Assembly (NCBI GenBank): GCA_963718695.1
Contig: OY970371.1
Coordinates: 2,046,001 to 2,110,000 of the forward strand
DNA length: 64,000 nt
Source: Manganitrophus sp963718695
GTDB lineage: Bacteria > Nitrospirota > Nitrospiria > SBBL01 > Manganitrophaceae
Direction: 5' to 3'
The position numbers and the translations under genes were made by a program. Below the pieces are notes generated by a model. That model did no database searches, was not told the DNA's origin, and worked only from the letters and a program-made list of their open reading frames with translations. Below are positions 44,030 to 52,094 of this stretch, piece after piece (position 1 is the stretch's first letter; each line of letters begins with the position of its first letter).

Positions 44030-46078
44030 TCACCTCTGACGATCGTCAAGAGAGATCGTCTTTCCCGAGATCGATAGAATTCGATTCGGCTCGGCGTGGG
44101 TCCTGATAATCTTCCCATCCGTATCCTTCCTGACGAATGCAAATGTGCCGTTATATTGCAAGTCATCGAAGCGATAATTCGAGCCGATCTCGTTTCGAGC
44201 CGTAAAGTAATAATCGCAAAACCGCTCCCCGTTTCGGGTGACGGTGATGCAGAATGCGAATGCCTCTTCCGAACCATCACGCCCGGAGCCGCTCGTCACA
44301 GACAACCCTGCTACGGAAATTTCCGGCGCTTGATCTTTATAGGGATAGAGAACCGTATGGTAGGCGGCATTTGTCCCATGGCGCATAAACCGGAGGACCG
44401 GCGCCGGATGTTTCACCCCATAGCTCCTGGAAAGGTATCCCTCCTCCACCTGAAGATTGGTTTCGGGATCGAGCGCCTGCGCGACGACAAGATGGGGTGA
44501 ATTCACCAGGAGCGTATCGCTCTTTATGGAAACGGAGACCTTTTCGTGCGCCTCGTCCGAGAGATGAAACAGAAGATCATAGTCATGAGGCTCTTGCGCG
44601 AGGAGAAAATCGGAGACGATCCAATATTCCGGACAGACAAAAAAGATCTTCCGCTCATGCACCGCTTCATATTCATGGCTTCGAGCGATCCCGTGCAGAT
44701 AATCGAACCCGCGGCCGCAGATAAAGCGCTTCATCTCCCGATCCGGCGCAGGACCTTTGATTTTGAATTTCTTTTTGTCAAAGCAATACGCGGTCTGATC
44801 TTTTCCATCGACCATCACCGTGTTGTGGTAAGCGGTGCCGCGAAAGCGGGCCCGCCAGTTCGTCTCGCCCGACTCATCGTAGGTGTAACGCCCCGGATCG
44901 ACGATCAGCGACCGGCCGTATGCCGCGACCTCGATGCTCAGCAGATCGAGATGTCCATGGTTCCCCTCCCCCAACGGGCCGCAATCGAAGACAAGGTACC
45001 GCTCGTCTTCATAAGGTTCCGGGCCTGTTCCCCAGCCGCTGCGGAGAATGTAGTAGCCGCCGGCCGTAAACCCTTTCGACCGGAGCGCGGGGGGCCGGCC
45101 GGACGCCCCTTTCGATGCCGCGTAAAGCATCTCCTCCAAGCCATAAAGCTGATATCCCTGCGCGATGAGATCGAGGAAGCTTCGCACATCCCCATCGCTC
45201 AGAGACGGAATGGTCCCATCGGGCTTGTGGACATATAACGAAAATGTGAGCGCCTTTTTGATCGGCAGATCGAACGCTTCCGACATCGCGATCCGGTTCA
45301 GAGAGGCCAGCTTTCGTATACCGAGGTAGTTCTTTAAAACAAGGTGATGGTAGTCGCTGGAAAGCTCGCAATGGACACCGTCGGGAAGGAGGTCGGACTG
45401 AAGGTTCTTCAGCAGCGCATCTTTGGAGAAAGCGAGCCAATCTTCCGCGCCTTTCATCTCCGGGAAGACAACGGCCGCCAAAAAGATCGCATACAGCTCG
45501 AGGGTCCGGTGATTCCTCGCCGGGGTGAGATGTTCGCAGAGATGGTTTACCTGGCGATAAAGCGATTCCAGAAACTTCAGGTAGAAGGCCGGCGAAATGA
45601 GCGCAGACCGATCCAACGTCACAAAATAATAATGCGCGAAAATCCAGTTCTGTATCCGCCGTCCGGCGACATCGCTCGAAAGAAAGTCGAGCGGAACGTT
45701 ATCGATCCAGGAGGCGGTCAGCGCCATCCACTTCTCGGCATACCGGGGATTTTGGGTCTCATGGTAAGCGATGCCTAAACCGACCGCATAATAAAACTTA
45801 TGGAGCAGGATCAACCATTCGACATCCCGGCTGGGGTTGGCTTTCCAATCGATCGGATCGGGCAAATGATATGTCTCGCGATTAAACTCGAATCGATTTT
45901 TCAGAAGATCGTCTATTTTTTTCCTGGCCGTTTCATCCTCATCGGCGACCGGGAAATAGTCGATCCCCCTCCGCGTCAGATAATAAGCGAGAACTTGTTC
46001 GGCAGTCCCGAAGAGATGAGATGGGTGTAAAAATCCGACCCCCTCTTTTGTTTCGATGTCATTTCCCGGATGCGTCAT
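44030..46078 (-). CDS. Heparinase II/III-like (alginate-lyase family) protein
   Basis: 682 residues. An N-terminal alpha/alpha-toroid (about 20-330: AEKWMALTASWIDNVPL, ARNHRTLELYAIFLAAVVFP, GVHCELSSDYHHLVLKNYLG with a candidate catalytic Tyr-His) is followed by a beta-sandwich (GGYYILRSGWGTG, NHGHLDLLSIEVAAYGRSL, VDPGRYTYDESGETNWRARF). This is the polysaccharide-lyase/heparinase II/III layout used on uronic-acid polymers. No signal peptide is visible, so it would act in the cytoplasm or be exported otherwise. The ATG overlaps the upstream glycosyltransferase stop (ATGA). Its presence suggests a uronate-containing polymer. Confidence 0.86.
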   Translation of the reverse strand: MTHPGNDIETKEGVGFLHPSHLFGTAEQVLAYYLTRRGIDYFPVADEDETARKKIDDLLKNRFEFNRETYHLPDPIDWKANPSRDVEWLILLHKFYYAVGLGIAYHETQNPRYAEKWMALTASWIDNVPLDFLSSDVAGRRIQNWIFAHYYFVTLDRSALISPAFYLKFLESLYRQVNHLCEHLTPARNHRTLELYAIFLAAVVFPEMKGAEDWLAFSKDALLKNLQSDLLPDGVHCELSSDYHHLVLKNYLGIRKLASLNRIAMSEAFDLPIKKALTFSLYVHKPDGTIPSLSDGDVRSFLDLIAQGYQLYGLEEMLYAASKGASGRPPALRSKGFTAGGYYILRSGWGTGPEPYEDERYLVFDCGPLGEGNHGHLDLLSIEVAAYGRSLIVDPGRYTYDESGETNWRARFRGTAYHNTVMVDGKDQTAYCFDKKKFKIKGPAPDREMKRFICGRGFDYLHGIARSHEYEAVHERKIFFVCPEYWIVSDFLLAQEPHDYDLLFHLSDEAHEKVSVSIKSDTLLVNSPHLVVAQALDPETNLQVEEGYLSRSYGVKHPAPVLRFMRHGTNAAYHTVLYPYKDQAPEISVAGLSVTSGSGRDGSEEAFAFCITVTRNGERFCDYYFTARNEIGSNYRFDDLQYNGTFAFVRKDTDGKIIRTHAEPNRILSISGKTISLDDRQR

Positions 46079-47418
46079 AACGGTCGAAGCTCCTTTCCAC
46101 CGGTGGAAGAAAGGAATAAGCTCCTCAACGTCTGCGTTGTTTTCGTCGAATCAAAATGTGTGCAGACCCTCCGGCGGGCGGCATTGCCCAAGAGCATTCT
46201 CAGATCGGGGTCTTTGAGGAGCGTTTCAAGCGCCAGGGCCAATTCGGTGGGGTCCTTCTGAGGGACCAACAAGCCGTTGCGCCGATGCTCGATCAGCTCC
46301 GGAATCCCCGAAATCAAAGTGGAGACGACCGGCCGCCGCATCGACATCGCTTCCACCAGGACGTTCGGAATACCGTCCCGATCGCCGTTGCCGACAATCT
46401 GGCAGGGGAGAACGAAGACGGCGCATTCCGCATAAATTCGCTTCAACGTCTCGTGGGTCACCGCCTCTTCCAGAGAGACGATCTTCTCAAGCTCCAGCTC
46501 CGCGATGAGTTGATTAAGCAATGGGGTCTGCTCATCGGCTTCCCCGACGATCCTGCATCGGAAGGTGTGGCCCCGCTCTTTGAGCATCGCGCACGCTCTG
46601 ATCAGATGGACAAAGCCCTTTTTCTCGACAAAGCGCCCTACCGACAGAATCAGCGGCACCGGCTCAGAGGTCTTCTGATCTTCATCAGGCATGAAAAAGG
46701 AGGTGTCCAGGCCGTGATAAACCGTGTAGATCGATTCGGCCTTCGGGCAGAGACTTTTGAGATAAATGCGATTCGCCTCGGTGCAGGTCACCACAAAATC
46801 GGCTTTTTCGATTTTTTCCTTCAGCAGGTCCCCCGGGTTCAGCTTTCGCAGATAAATATCCTTGGCGTGGGCCGTGAAGCTGAACGGGATGCCGGTGAGC
46901 CGGCTGACAAACATCGCGATGGTCGTCGAGCCATGGCAAAAGTGGGCGTGCAGGTGCTGTATGTTCCTTGCCTCGATCACCTGCCGCGCAATCAATCCGG
47001 CCTGAAGAAATTCTTTAATGAAGACCTTCTTCGGTCGATCGAAGAAAGACGACCGATACTGAAAGCTCATCTTCATCGCCTCTCTGAGCGTCTGCAGGTA
47101 AACGCGCGGACGTAATCTGAACAGGCGAAAGTGATCTCTCCTAAACTTGGGAAGATGAGCCCAAAGCCATTTGAGAAAGGGGGTCTCCGAAAGAGAGCCG
47201 ACCTCCGGAAGATAAATGACCGGTGACTTGAGTTGATCGATCCTCTCGTGATGCTTCTGTATCCCCGGTTTTTTGACGGAGAAAACTCTCAATCGGGTTC
47301 CCGCTTTTTCAAGCTGATAAATCTCATTCGAGATAAACGTCTCGGAGAGACGAGGAAATTCTTTCATGATATAGGCGATTTCAAATGGATCGGCTGGCTC
47401 TGTCGGCATGTTTTTCAT
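46075..47418 (-). CDS. Glycosyltransferase family 4 (WcaL-like)
   Basis: 447 residues. It opens FEIAYIMKEFPRLSETFISN, a strong signature of colanic-acid WcaL-type GT4 enzymes. The middle has HLHAHFCHGSTTIAMFVSR and FTAHAKDIYL. The donor-site half has YHGLDTSFFMPDED, LSVGRFVEKKGFVHLIRACA and DRDGIPNVLVEAMSMRRPVV. It transfers a sugar from NDP-sugar to a lipid-linked intermediate in the cytoplasm. ATG 47418 lies 6 nt after the upstream stop; M4 (47409) is an alternative. Confidence 0.9.
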   Translation of the reverse strand: MKNMPTEPADPFEIAYIMKEFPRLSETFISNEIYQLEKAGTRLRVFSVKKPGIQKHHERIDQLKSPVIYLPEVGSLSETPFLKWLWAHLPKFRRDHFRLFRLRPRVYLQTLREAMKMSFQYRSSFFDRPKKVFIKEFLQAGLIARQVIEARNIQHLHAHFCHGSTTIAMFVSRLTGIPFSFTAHAKDIYLRKLNPGDLLKEKIEKADFVVTCTEANRIYLKSLCPKAESIYTVYHGLDTSFFMPDEDQKTSEPVPLILSVGRFVEKKGFVHLIRACAMLKERGHTFRCRIVGEADEQTPLLNQLIAELELEKIVSLEEAVTHETLKRIYAECAVFVLPCQIVGNGDRDGIPNVLVEAMSMRRPVVSTLISGIPELIEHRRNGLLVPQKDPTELALALETLLKDPDLRMLLGNAARRRVCTHFDSTKTTQTLRSLFLSSTGGKELRPL

Positions 47419-47424
47419 CCTGAC

Positions 47425-48705
47425 CTACTGAACGGATAAAGGTTGAACATGATCTCCGGGTTGAGCCGGGCCCGGACGGTCGAATCGATAGACCGGTTGG
47501 TCGTCATTTTCCATCGACTCGGAATCGGATAGAAGCCGTAAGATCCGGTCCCGGATCTGAGGGAGCGCGTTCATTTCGAGAGGGAATCGAGGGGGAGGGG
47601 GCCCAATCCCCTCCGCGCCGAGTTCCTCCAGAAGGACGTGCGCCAGCGCTTGCGGCGTAAGATGATCCGGATGAATCGTACGAAGAAGTCCCAACCGGTC
47701 CATCCGTTCCGCCCGAAGGAGCTGCTCCTTCACCGGGTGAACCCGGGGAACCACAATGGCCCGCTTATTGAGCGAAAGGATTTCGCAGATCGTATTGTAT
47801 CCGGCCATGGAAATGACAACGTCGGACGCGTCCATATAGCTCATCAGGTCATTGGTAAATTCTGTGATTTGCACCGACGGTCTGCCGGCCGCCGTTTGGA
47901 ACAACTGTTCTCTCTGCGCCTCGGGCATCTCCGGTCCGCAGATGATCAGGCTGCGGATGTTCAGAGCCTTCGGCAGGTGCTCCAGACCGGAGAGGTAGCT
48001 CTTTACGAGGCGATATCCGTCTTCACCTCCTCCCGGTGTGACCAGAACCAATTTCTCATCGGTTAGCTGAAGCTCATTCCGGACCGCATCGCGTCCCATG
48101 AGGCCGGCCTCCCGGCGGATATAGCCGCAAAGCTGCACCTTCCCGGACACGGAGGGGGACATCCGATATTCTTTCCTGGGATCGAAGACCTCGGACGAGC
48201 CGACCACCAGGACCAGATCGTAGAAGAGGCGGATCGCCTCGTGATATCGATTCTGCTTCCAGACTTTGATCGTCGCTTCCGGACTGTCGAGAATATCCCG
48301 GAGCAAGAGGACCTGTTTTGTCTCGGGGAGGTGAATCTTCAGATAGTTCAACACCCCCTTTAATTCCTGTTTCACGCCGAACGGTTTCTTGTCGACCAGG
48401 AAAAGATCTGGGCCGAAGTGCGTGACGGCGGAGAGGATCAGCTCGGATCGCAGCCGCATCGTCTCCTTCATATCGGTGCCGAGATACTTTACCGAGTACC
48501 CCTCCTGTTCCGTTCGACGGAGACAGGGAAGCTTGATGTAGTCGATCCGCGGCGGAATCCGGAAGGTGTGCACCATCGGAGAGCCGGAGACAATCAGAAT
48601 CGAGAGGTCTGGGATGGAATCGATCAGGTACTTGCAGATCGAGAGCATCCGGCGGATGTTCCCCAGGCCGAAGGTGTCGTGCGAGTAAACCATCAGTTTT
48701 TTCAT
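47425..48705 (-). CDS. MurG-like (COG4671) glycosyltransferase
   Basis: 426 residues from ATG 48705 (GAGAAGAG upstream). It opens KKLMVYSHDTFGLGNIRRML, the COG4671 pattern of a Rossmann start with glycine-rich loop. Also seen: VLLLRDILDSPEATIKVWKQ, LVLVTPGGGEDGYRLVKSYL and VVISMAGYNTICEILSLNKR, the MurG-like UDP-sugar site. It is a paralogue of the first half of the fusion at 38295. A frame extending to 48771 is less likely. The TGGGGCAAAT half-site at 48777-48786 lies 72 bp upstream. Confidence 0.85.
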   Translation of the reverse strand: MKKLMVYSHDTFGLGNIRRMLSICKYLIDSIPDLSILIVSGSPMVHTFRIPPRIDYIKLPCLRRTEQEGYSVKYLGTDMKETMRLRSELILSAVTHFGPDLFLVDKKPFGVKQELKGVLNYLKIHLPETKQVLLLRDILDSPEATIKVWKQNRYHEAIRLFYDLVLVVGSSEVFDPRKEYRMSPSVSGKVQLCGYIRREAGLMGRDAVRNELQLTDEKLVLVTPGGGEDGYRLVKSYLSGLEHLPKALNIRSLIICGPEMPEAQREQLFQTAAGRPSVQITEFTNDLMSYMDASDVVISMAGYNTICEILSLNKRAIVVPRVHPVKEQLLRAERMDRLGLLRTIHPDHLTPQALAHVLLEELGAEGIGPPPPRFPLEMNALPQIRDRILRLLSDSESMENDDQPVYRFDRPGPAQPGDHVQPLSVQ

Positions 48706-48823
48706 TCTCTTCTCACCATCGATGACGAGGCCATACCGACGCATTGTGAATAAATCTAAGCGGACGAGCACGGGAGTGGGGCAAATCGAGTCCGACCTTG
48801 TTTAAGACAGGTCCAGACTCCGT

Positions 48824-49600
48824 TCAGGATTCGGGTTTTCTCATCATCCAGTAAATTTCGCCGCGCCAGGGGAGGAGCGCCCCGAAAAATAAATTGAGCC
48901 GCATCCACCAGGCGAAGTTTTCGAGAAAGAGCCCTTTTGACCGCATCAAAAATGCGCCTGATAAAAATATCAACTCAAAGTTGTTTTTTCTCGCCATTGC
49001 CTTCACCCGTTTCGGAGAGAAGACGCTGATATGCCCATGCTTGCGTGCCGTTCTTCTGAGCCTGTTTTCTCTAAAAGGGGCGAGGCAGTGCGGGAGGACG
49101 GGAGATCCGCCGATGACAATACCGCCGTCAGCGACATAACGAGCCAAATTTTCAAATACCCTTTCAGGGCAGTCAAGATGTTCAAGGATATGTAGAAGCA
49201 CCATCGCATCATATTTTTTTGGCAACGAAAAAGATGGCGCCTCGATATCCCCTCTTATGCAATCGGTATAACCGATTTCTGCCAGCGCTTCCTCCCTGAT
49301 ATCCACATCGACGGCACTCCAGCAAGACCATTCGATCGCTTGATTGCTCCGCTTGGCTGTTTTGATGAATTGCAGCATCTGTCCTGCATCAACCCCCACT
49401 TCGCATACAGATAAGGATCGATTCTTCCGCAAGAACTCTTTACTTAGCAGATGGCACATAAACCAATATCGCAAGCTACGAATCGGATAATGTGTTCTCG
49501 TTGACTCTTTGAGTATGTTGAATGATGCGGATGGAATCATGCCAAGATCCCAAAAGAGATGGTTAAGTCGCTCCGGGGCGGAATTTTTTAAGCCGATCAT
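48824..49600 (-). CDS. Class I SAM-dependent methyltransferase
   Basis: 258 residues. SAM-binding motif I SLSVCEVGVDAGQMLQF (about residue 70), acidic motif II WSAVDVDIREEAL, then MVLLHILEHLDCPERVFENL as in UbiE/Methyltransf_11 proteins. The ATG at 49600 sits 4 nt after GAGGAG; a GTG at 49612 is in frame. Codon and base use look more AT-rich than in the neighbouring genes, hinting at separate origin. It heads the minus-strand sugar gene block; the natural guess is O-methylation of a sugar. Confidence 0.82.
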   Translation of the reverse strand: MIGLKNSAPERLNHLFWDLGMIPSASFNILKESTRTHYPIRSLRYWFMCHLLSKEFLRKNRSLSVCEVGVDAGQMLQFIKTAKRSNQAIEWSCWSAVDVDIREEALAEIGYTDCIRGDIEAPSFSLPKKYDAMVLLHILEHLDCPERVFENLARYVADGGIVIGGSPVLPHCLAPFRENRLRRTARKHGHISVFSPKRVKAMARKNNFELIFLSGAFLMRSKGLFLENFAWWMRLNLFFGALLPWRGEIYWMMRKPES

Positions 49601-49666
49601 CACTCTCCTCACCAGGCCTTACGCTTCGAAGTTTGTGCAGTAACATGAATAGGGATCGCTTGCGTA

Positions 49667-49697
49667 CCGGCGGCGGGGGAACGTTTCCCGCCGCCGG
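49667..49697 (-). terminator. Strong GC hairpin after lipoprotein 2 (attenuator or RNA-stability element)
   Basis: An 11-bp perfect stem, CCGGCGGCGGG (49667-49677) with CCCGCCGCCGG (49687-49697), and a 9-nt loop, 15 bp after the stop at 49713. There is no T-run on the minus strand, so read-through into the polysaccharide genes is likely. Confidence 0.5.
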
Positions 49698-49712
49698 TTG
49701 CAGCAGGATGGA

Positions 49713-50816
49713 TTACCCGGCGGTTTCGGCCAGATCCGAAACGGACGGATTGTCGTCGCCGCTCACCCGGTTGGCGCTGTCGTCGATGACGGTGGTCCCC
49801 GCCGGCGCGGTGCTGTTCACCAGGTCGGAAACGGATGGGTTGTCGTCGAATCCCCTTGGAGCGGTCGCAGACTGCGAGAAGATTTTCACGTTCCCCGGAA
49901 GCGCCGCCGTGATCGCCTTTGCGATCGGGGTGCCGTGGTCTTCATCTTTCGTTCGGCCGTCGAGGTATTGCGCCCCCATGTTGTCTTCGGCGCCCCCGCC
50001 GACCTCTCCCGCGAGGCTCTGCGCGGTGGCGCCCGAAGCCGCCATCCCCGCCGTGAACGCCCCTTCAAGATCGAAGAGGAGAACCGCATTGGACGCCGTC
50101 GATCCTGCGGAGACACTTTGGAATGGAACCCGGACCTCCCAACGATGATCGGCGACAAAGATAAATTCTCTGCAAGAGGAGAAGCCTTGGGCGTCCGATC
50201 CGACGCCGATCGCTCCTTCGATCCACACGCTCGGCCGGCGCTTCGGCTCGCCGACGAGTTTGCTTCTAAACACGCCGACATCGGCGACGTTTTTAATCGG
50301 CTGCTTCAGGTCATCTTCGATCCGTTTGATCCGATACTTCACGCTGCTGTAGTTCCCCTCCGGCACATCGACCGTGATCGCCTCTCCGACGTTGGCGTCG
50401 GTGTTGGTCAGGTCAAGCGCGAAGGGACCGAACTCGGGGCTGGCGGTTGTCGAAGGCTCCCGGTTGAACTCGACTTCGTCCACAATGGCATAGGCCTGGT
50501 TGATCCACACCTTGCCGCCGGAAACCGCAAAAGAGGTCGGCGCACCGGAGACGCAGGGCGCCGCCTGCGCGAAGGCCTGGCGCGGACCCAAGCGCCATCC
50601 CTTTCCGAAAAGATTCGACGCAAAAACCGGTTTCGAAGACACACTCGTATTGGGGATCGCCGTCGCCCCCAATTTTTGAATCGATAAGATTCCCAACGTC
50701 GGGTTCCCGGCGCCGCCTCCACTGCCGTCCGATCCCCCCTCGCCGCCCCCGCCCCCGCAAGCGGCGAAGGTCAGCCCGATTGCAATTAACAGCCAAGCTC
50801 TCAAAACGTTTTTCAT
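49713..50816 (-). CDS. Lipoprotein with two C-terminal DDNPSVSDL motifs (paralogue of 37003-38025)
   Basis: 367 residues. ATG 50816 follows GAAGGAGTCATAAA. Lipoprotein signal (AWLLIAIGLTFAAC) and a Gly-rich stretch after the Cys. The segments seen in its paralogue recur: AYAIVDEVEFNREP, SPEFGPFALDLTNTDANVG, NYSSVKYRIKRIEDD, RPSVWIEGAIGVG, VADHRWEVRVPFQ, FDLEGAF, YLDGRTKDEDHGTP. The tail carries DDNPSVSDL twice (FDDNPSVSDLVNST and GDDNPSVSDLAETAG). No catalytic motif recognised. A sigma-54 promoter lies 122 bp upstream. It is probably an envelope component made together with the polymer. Confidence 0.75.
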   Translation of the reverse strand: MKNVLRAWLLIAIGLTFAACGGGGGEGGSDGSGGGAGNPTLGILSIQKLGATAIPNTSVSSKPVFASNLFGKGWRLGPRQAFAQAAPCVSGAPTSFAVSGGKVWINQAYAIVDEVEFNREPSTTASPEFGPFALDLTNTDANVGEAITVDVPEGNYSSVKYRIKRIEDDLKQPIKNVADVGVFRSKLVGEPKRRPSVWIEGAIGVGSDAQGFSSCREFIFVADHRWEVRVPFQSVSAGSTASNAVLLFDLEGAFTAGMAASGATAQSLAGEVGGGAEDNMGAQYLDGRTKDEDHGTPIAKAITAALPGNVKIFSQSATAPRGFDDNPSVSDLVNSTAPAGTTVIDDSANRVSGDDNPSVSDLAETAG

Positions 50817-50937
50817 TTTATGACTCCTTCTCTTAGGTAAAAGTGAAGTTCTATTCTCCGCCACGATCTGTAATCCTGTTATGCCGTTCATCGATGCTCT
50901 CTCATTCGGACCGCCGTCCCGCATACGGGGCCGTAAA

Positions 50938-50952
50938 GCAAACAGCATGCCG
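50938..50952 (-). promoter_or_regulatory. Candidate sigma-54 promoter of lipoprotein 2
   Basis: Minus strand CGGCAT-GCTGT-TTGC (GG-N10-GC), 122 nt upstream of ATG 50816. It is divergent from the promoter at 51331, with a shared inverted repeat between them. Confidence 0.65.
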
Positions 50953-51218
50953 GTCTCCTAAACGGGATAAAATATCGTCCTAGGGGTCGATTACCTCGCT
51001 CAAAAAAACCGCGCAACCTCTTAGTAAAAGGAAGAAAACGCTGATCGTGTGATCCGCTTCAAACGCCGCACCTCTTTTGGCCCGGCCTTCGTCCCTGGAT
51101 AAACGGATTACCGGCGGGGGGTGCCGGGAATCCAGCAGTGTTTGCACGATTTCTCTTCTTCGAAATCGTGAAAATAACCGCTCCCTCATCGGTGAAACCT
51201 TTAGGGACCGGTATCCTT

Positions 51219-51236
51219 TTGGGGCATTTGCCCCAA
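51219..51236. promoter_or_regulatory. Candidate enhancer (NtrC-type activator) site
   Basis: TTGGGGCATTTGCCCCAA: arms TTGGGGCA/TGCCCCAA with a 2-nt centre. It lies 95 bp upstream of the plus-strand sigma-54 promoter (51331) and about 270 bp from the minus-strand one (50952), the usual enhancer distance. The same TGGGGCA arms recur at 59180-59215. Confidence 0.6.
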
Positions 51237-51330
51237 CACTGGGTGAAAACTCCCGCCGGACCCCTGATCTTAAACGATGGATTATCACCACAGGGGGATC
51301 TCGTCATCATCGTTCCTGCAAACTAAACGG

Positions 51331-51346
51331 CGGCATCCCGGTTGCA
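51331..51346 (+). promoter_or_regulatory. Candidate sigma-54 promoter of the D/R-rich secreted protein
   Basis: CGGCAT-CCCGG-TTGCA (GG-N10-GC), 35 nt upstream of ATG 51381, at the right distance for a short leader. Confidence 0.65.
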
Positions 51347-51380
51347 CCATTTCTATTTATTCGACTTTTAGGAGAAAAAG

Positions 51381-51710
51381 ATGATCCGAATCATTCATAC
51401 AGCCACCTTTGCCGTAGGACTCGCGATCGTATTATTCGGGACGGCTTTATCTTATTCGGCCGGTTTAGACGATCCCTTGTTCGAGTTAAAGTTGCGGGGC
51501 GACGGCTCGGTTGACGACAGTCAGCCGGATCGATTTTCATCGGAGATGAAACGGCGGGGTGATCATTCGAGCGGCGACAGATCGGACGACCGGGACCTTG
51601 AAGAGGATCGGAGGCGGTCCCGTCGAAACAGAGGGCGCGACGATCGGGGAATCTTGACCCGAGATAATGATCCTCGCGATGATGATCGCGGTCGAGAAGG
51701 TCATCGCTGA
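51381..51710 (+). CDS. Small secreted Asp/Arg-rich protein
   Basis: 109 residues. AGGAG precedes the ATG. Signal peptide (IIHTATFAVGLAIVLFGTAL, cleavage near SYSA-G). The mature part is extremely charged, with Arg and Asp intermixed (RSDDRDLEEDRRRSRRNRGR, NDPRDDDRGREGHR), and likely disordered. No family recognised. The upstream sigma-54 promoter plus inverted repeat suggest co-regulation with the polysaccharide lipoproteins. A polyampholyte could bind the anionic polymer (inference). Confidence 0.65.
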   Translation: MIRIIHTATFAVGLAIVLFGTALSYSAGLDDPLFELKLRGDGSVDDSQPDRFSSEMKRRGDHSSGDRSDDRDLEEDRRRSRRNRGRDDRGILTRDNDPRDDDRGREGHR

Positions 51711-51771
51711 TCGGATTGCGGCATCGAATCGCCGTCGTCGAAGGTTTGATTGAACTGAGGAGAGTTTGAAA

Positions 51772-52044
51772 ATGCAGACACTGATCATGATTTTCGTGAC
51801 GGTCTTTCTGGCCGAATTAGGGGATAAGACACAGCTCGCGACGATTCTCTATGCGGCCGATCAGAATGCAAACAAAACCGCGATTTTCATCGCCGCGGCG
51901 GGAGCGCTCGTACTCAGCACCGGCATTGCGGTCGTCGCCGGCGCGAAGCTCGCCTTGATCCTCTCCCCCGTTGTGCTGAGGGGGGCCGTCGGATGTGGAT
52001 TTATCCTCATCGGCCTTTGGATGGTGGTCCAAACGATCCGGTAA
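51772..52044 (+). CDS. GDT1/TMEM165 (UPF0016) half-size cation transporter
   Basis: 90 residues, three helices. The signature AELGDKTQLATI (E-x-G-D-K-T) is intact at residues about 14-25; the C-terminal helix is VLRGAVGCGFILIGLWMVVQ. Half-size members act as dimers or with a second copy; the family moves Mn2+ or Ca2+ against H+. Only one half-gene is seen here. ATG 51772 follows GAGGAGAGTTTGAAA; the in-frame TTG at 51766 is less likely. Confidence 0.85.
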   Translation: MQTLIMIFVTVFLAELGDKTQLATILYAADQNANKTAIFIAAAGALVLSTGIAVVAGAKLALILSPVVLRGAVGCGFILIGLWMVVQTIR

Positions 52045-52094
52045 GAGCGCTGAATCATCGAGGATGGTCCACGTCGGTGGCCGACAAACAAGAC

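Noticed and set aside
44546..45238. 230-codon plus-strand frame
   Set aside because: Antisense to the heparinase-like gene; no motif.
46156..47115. 319-codon plus-strand frame
   Set aside because: Antisense to the WcaL-like glycosyltransferase.
48706..48823. Sigma-54 promoter next to the TGGGGCAAAT half-site
   Set aside because: No GG-N10-GC element in the right orientation; only the half-site is present.
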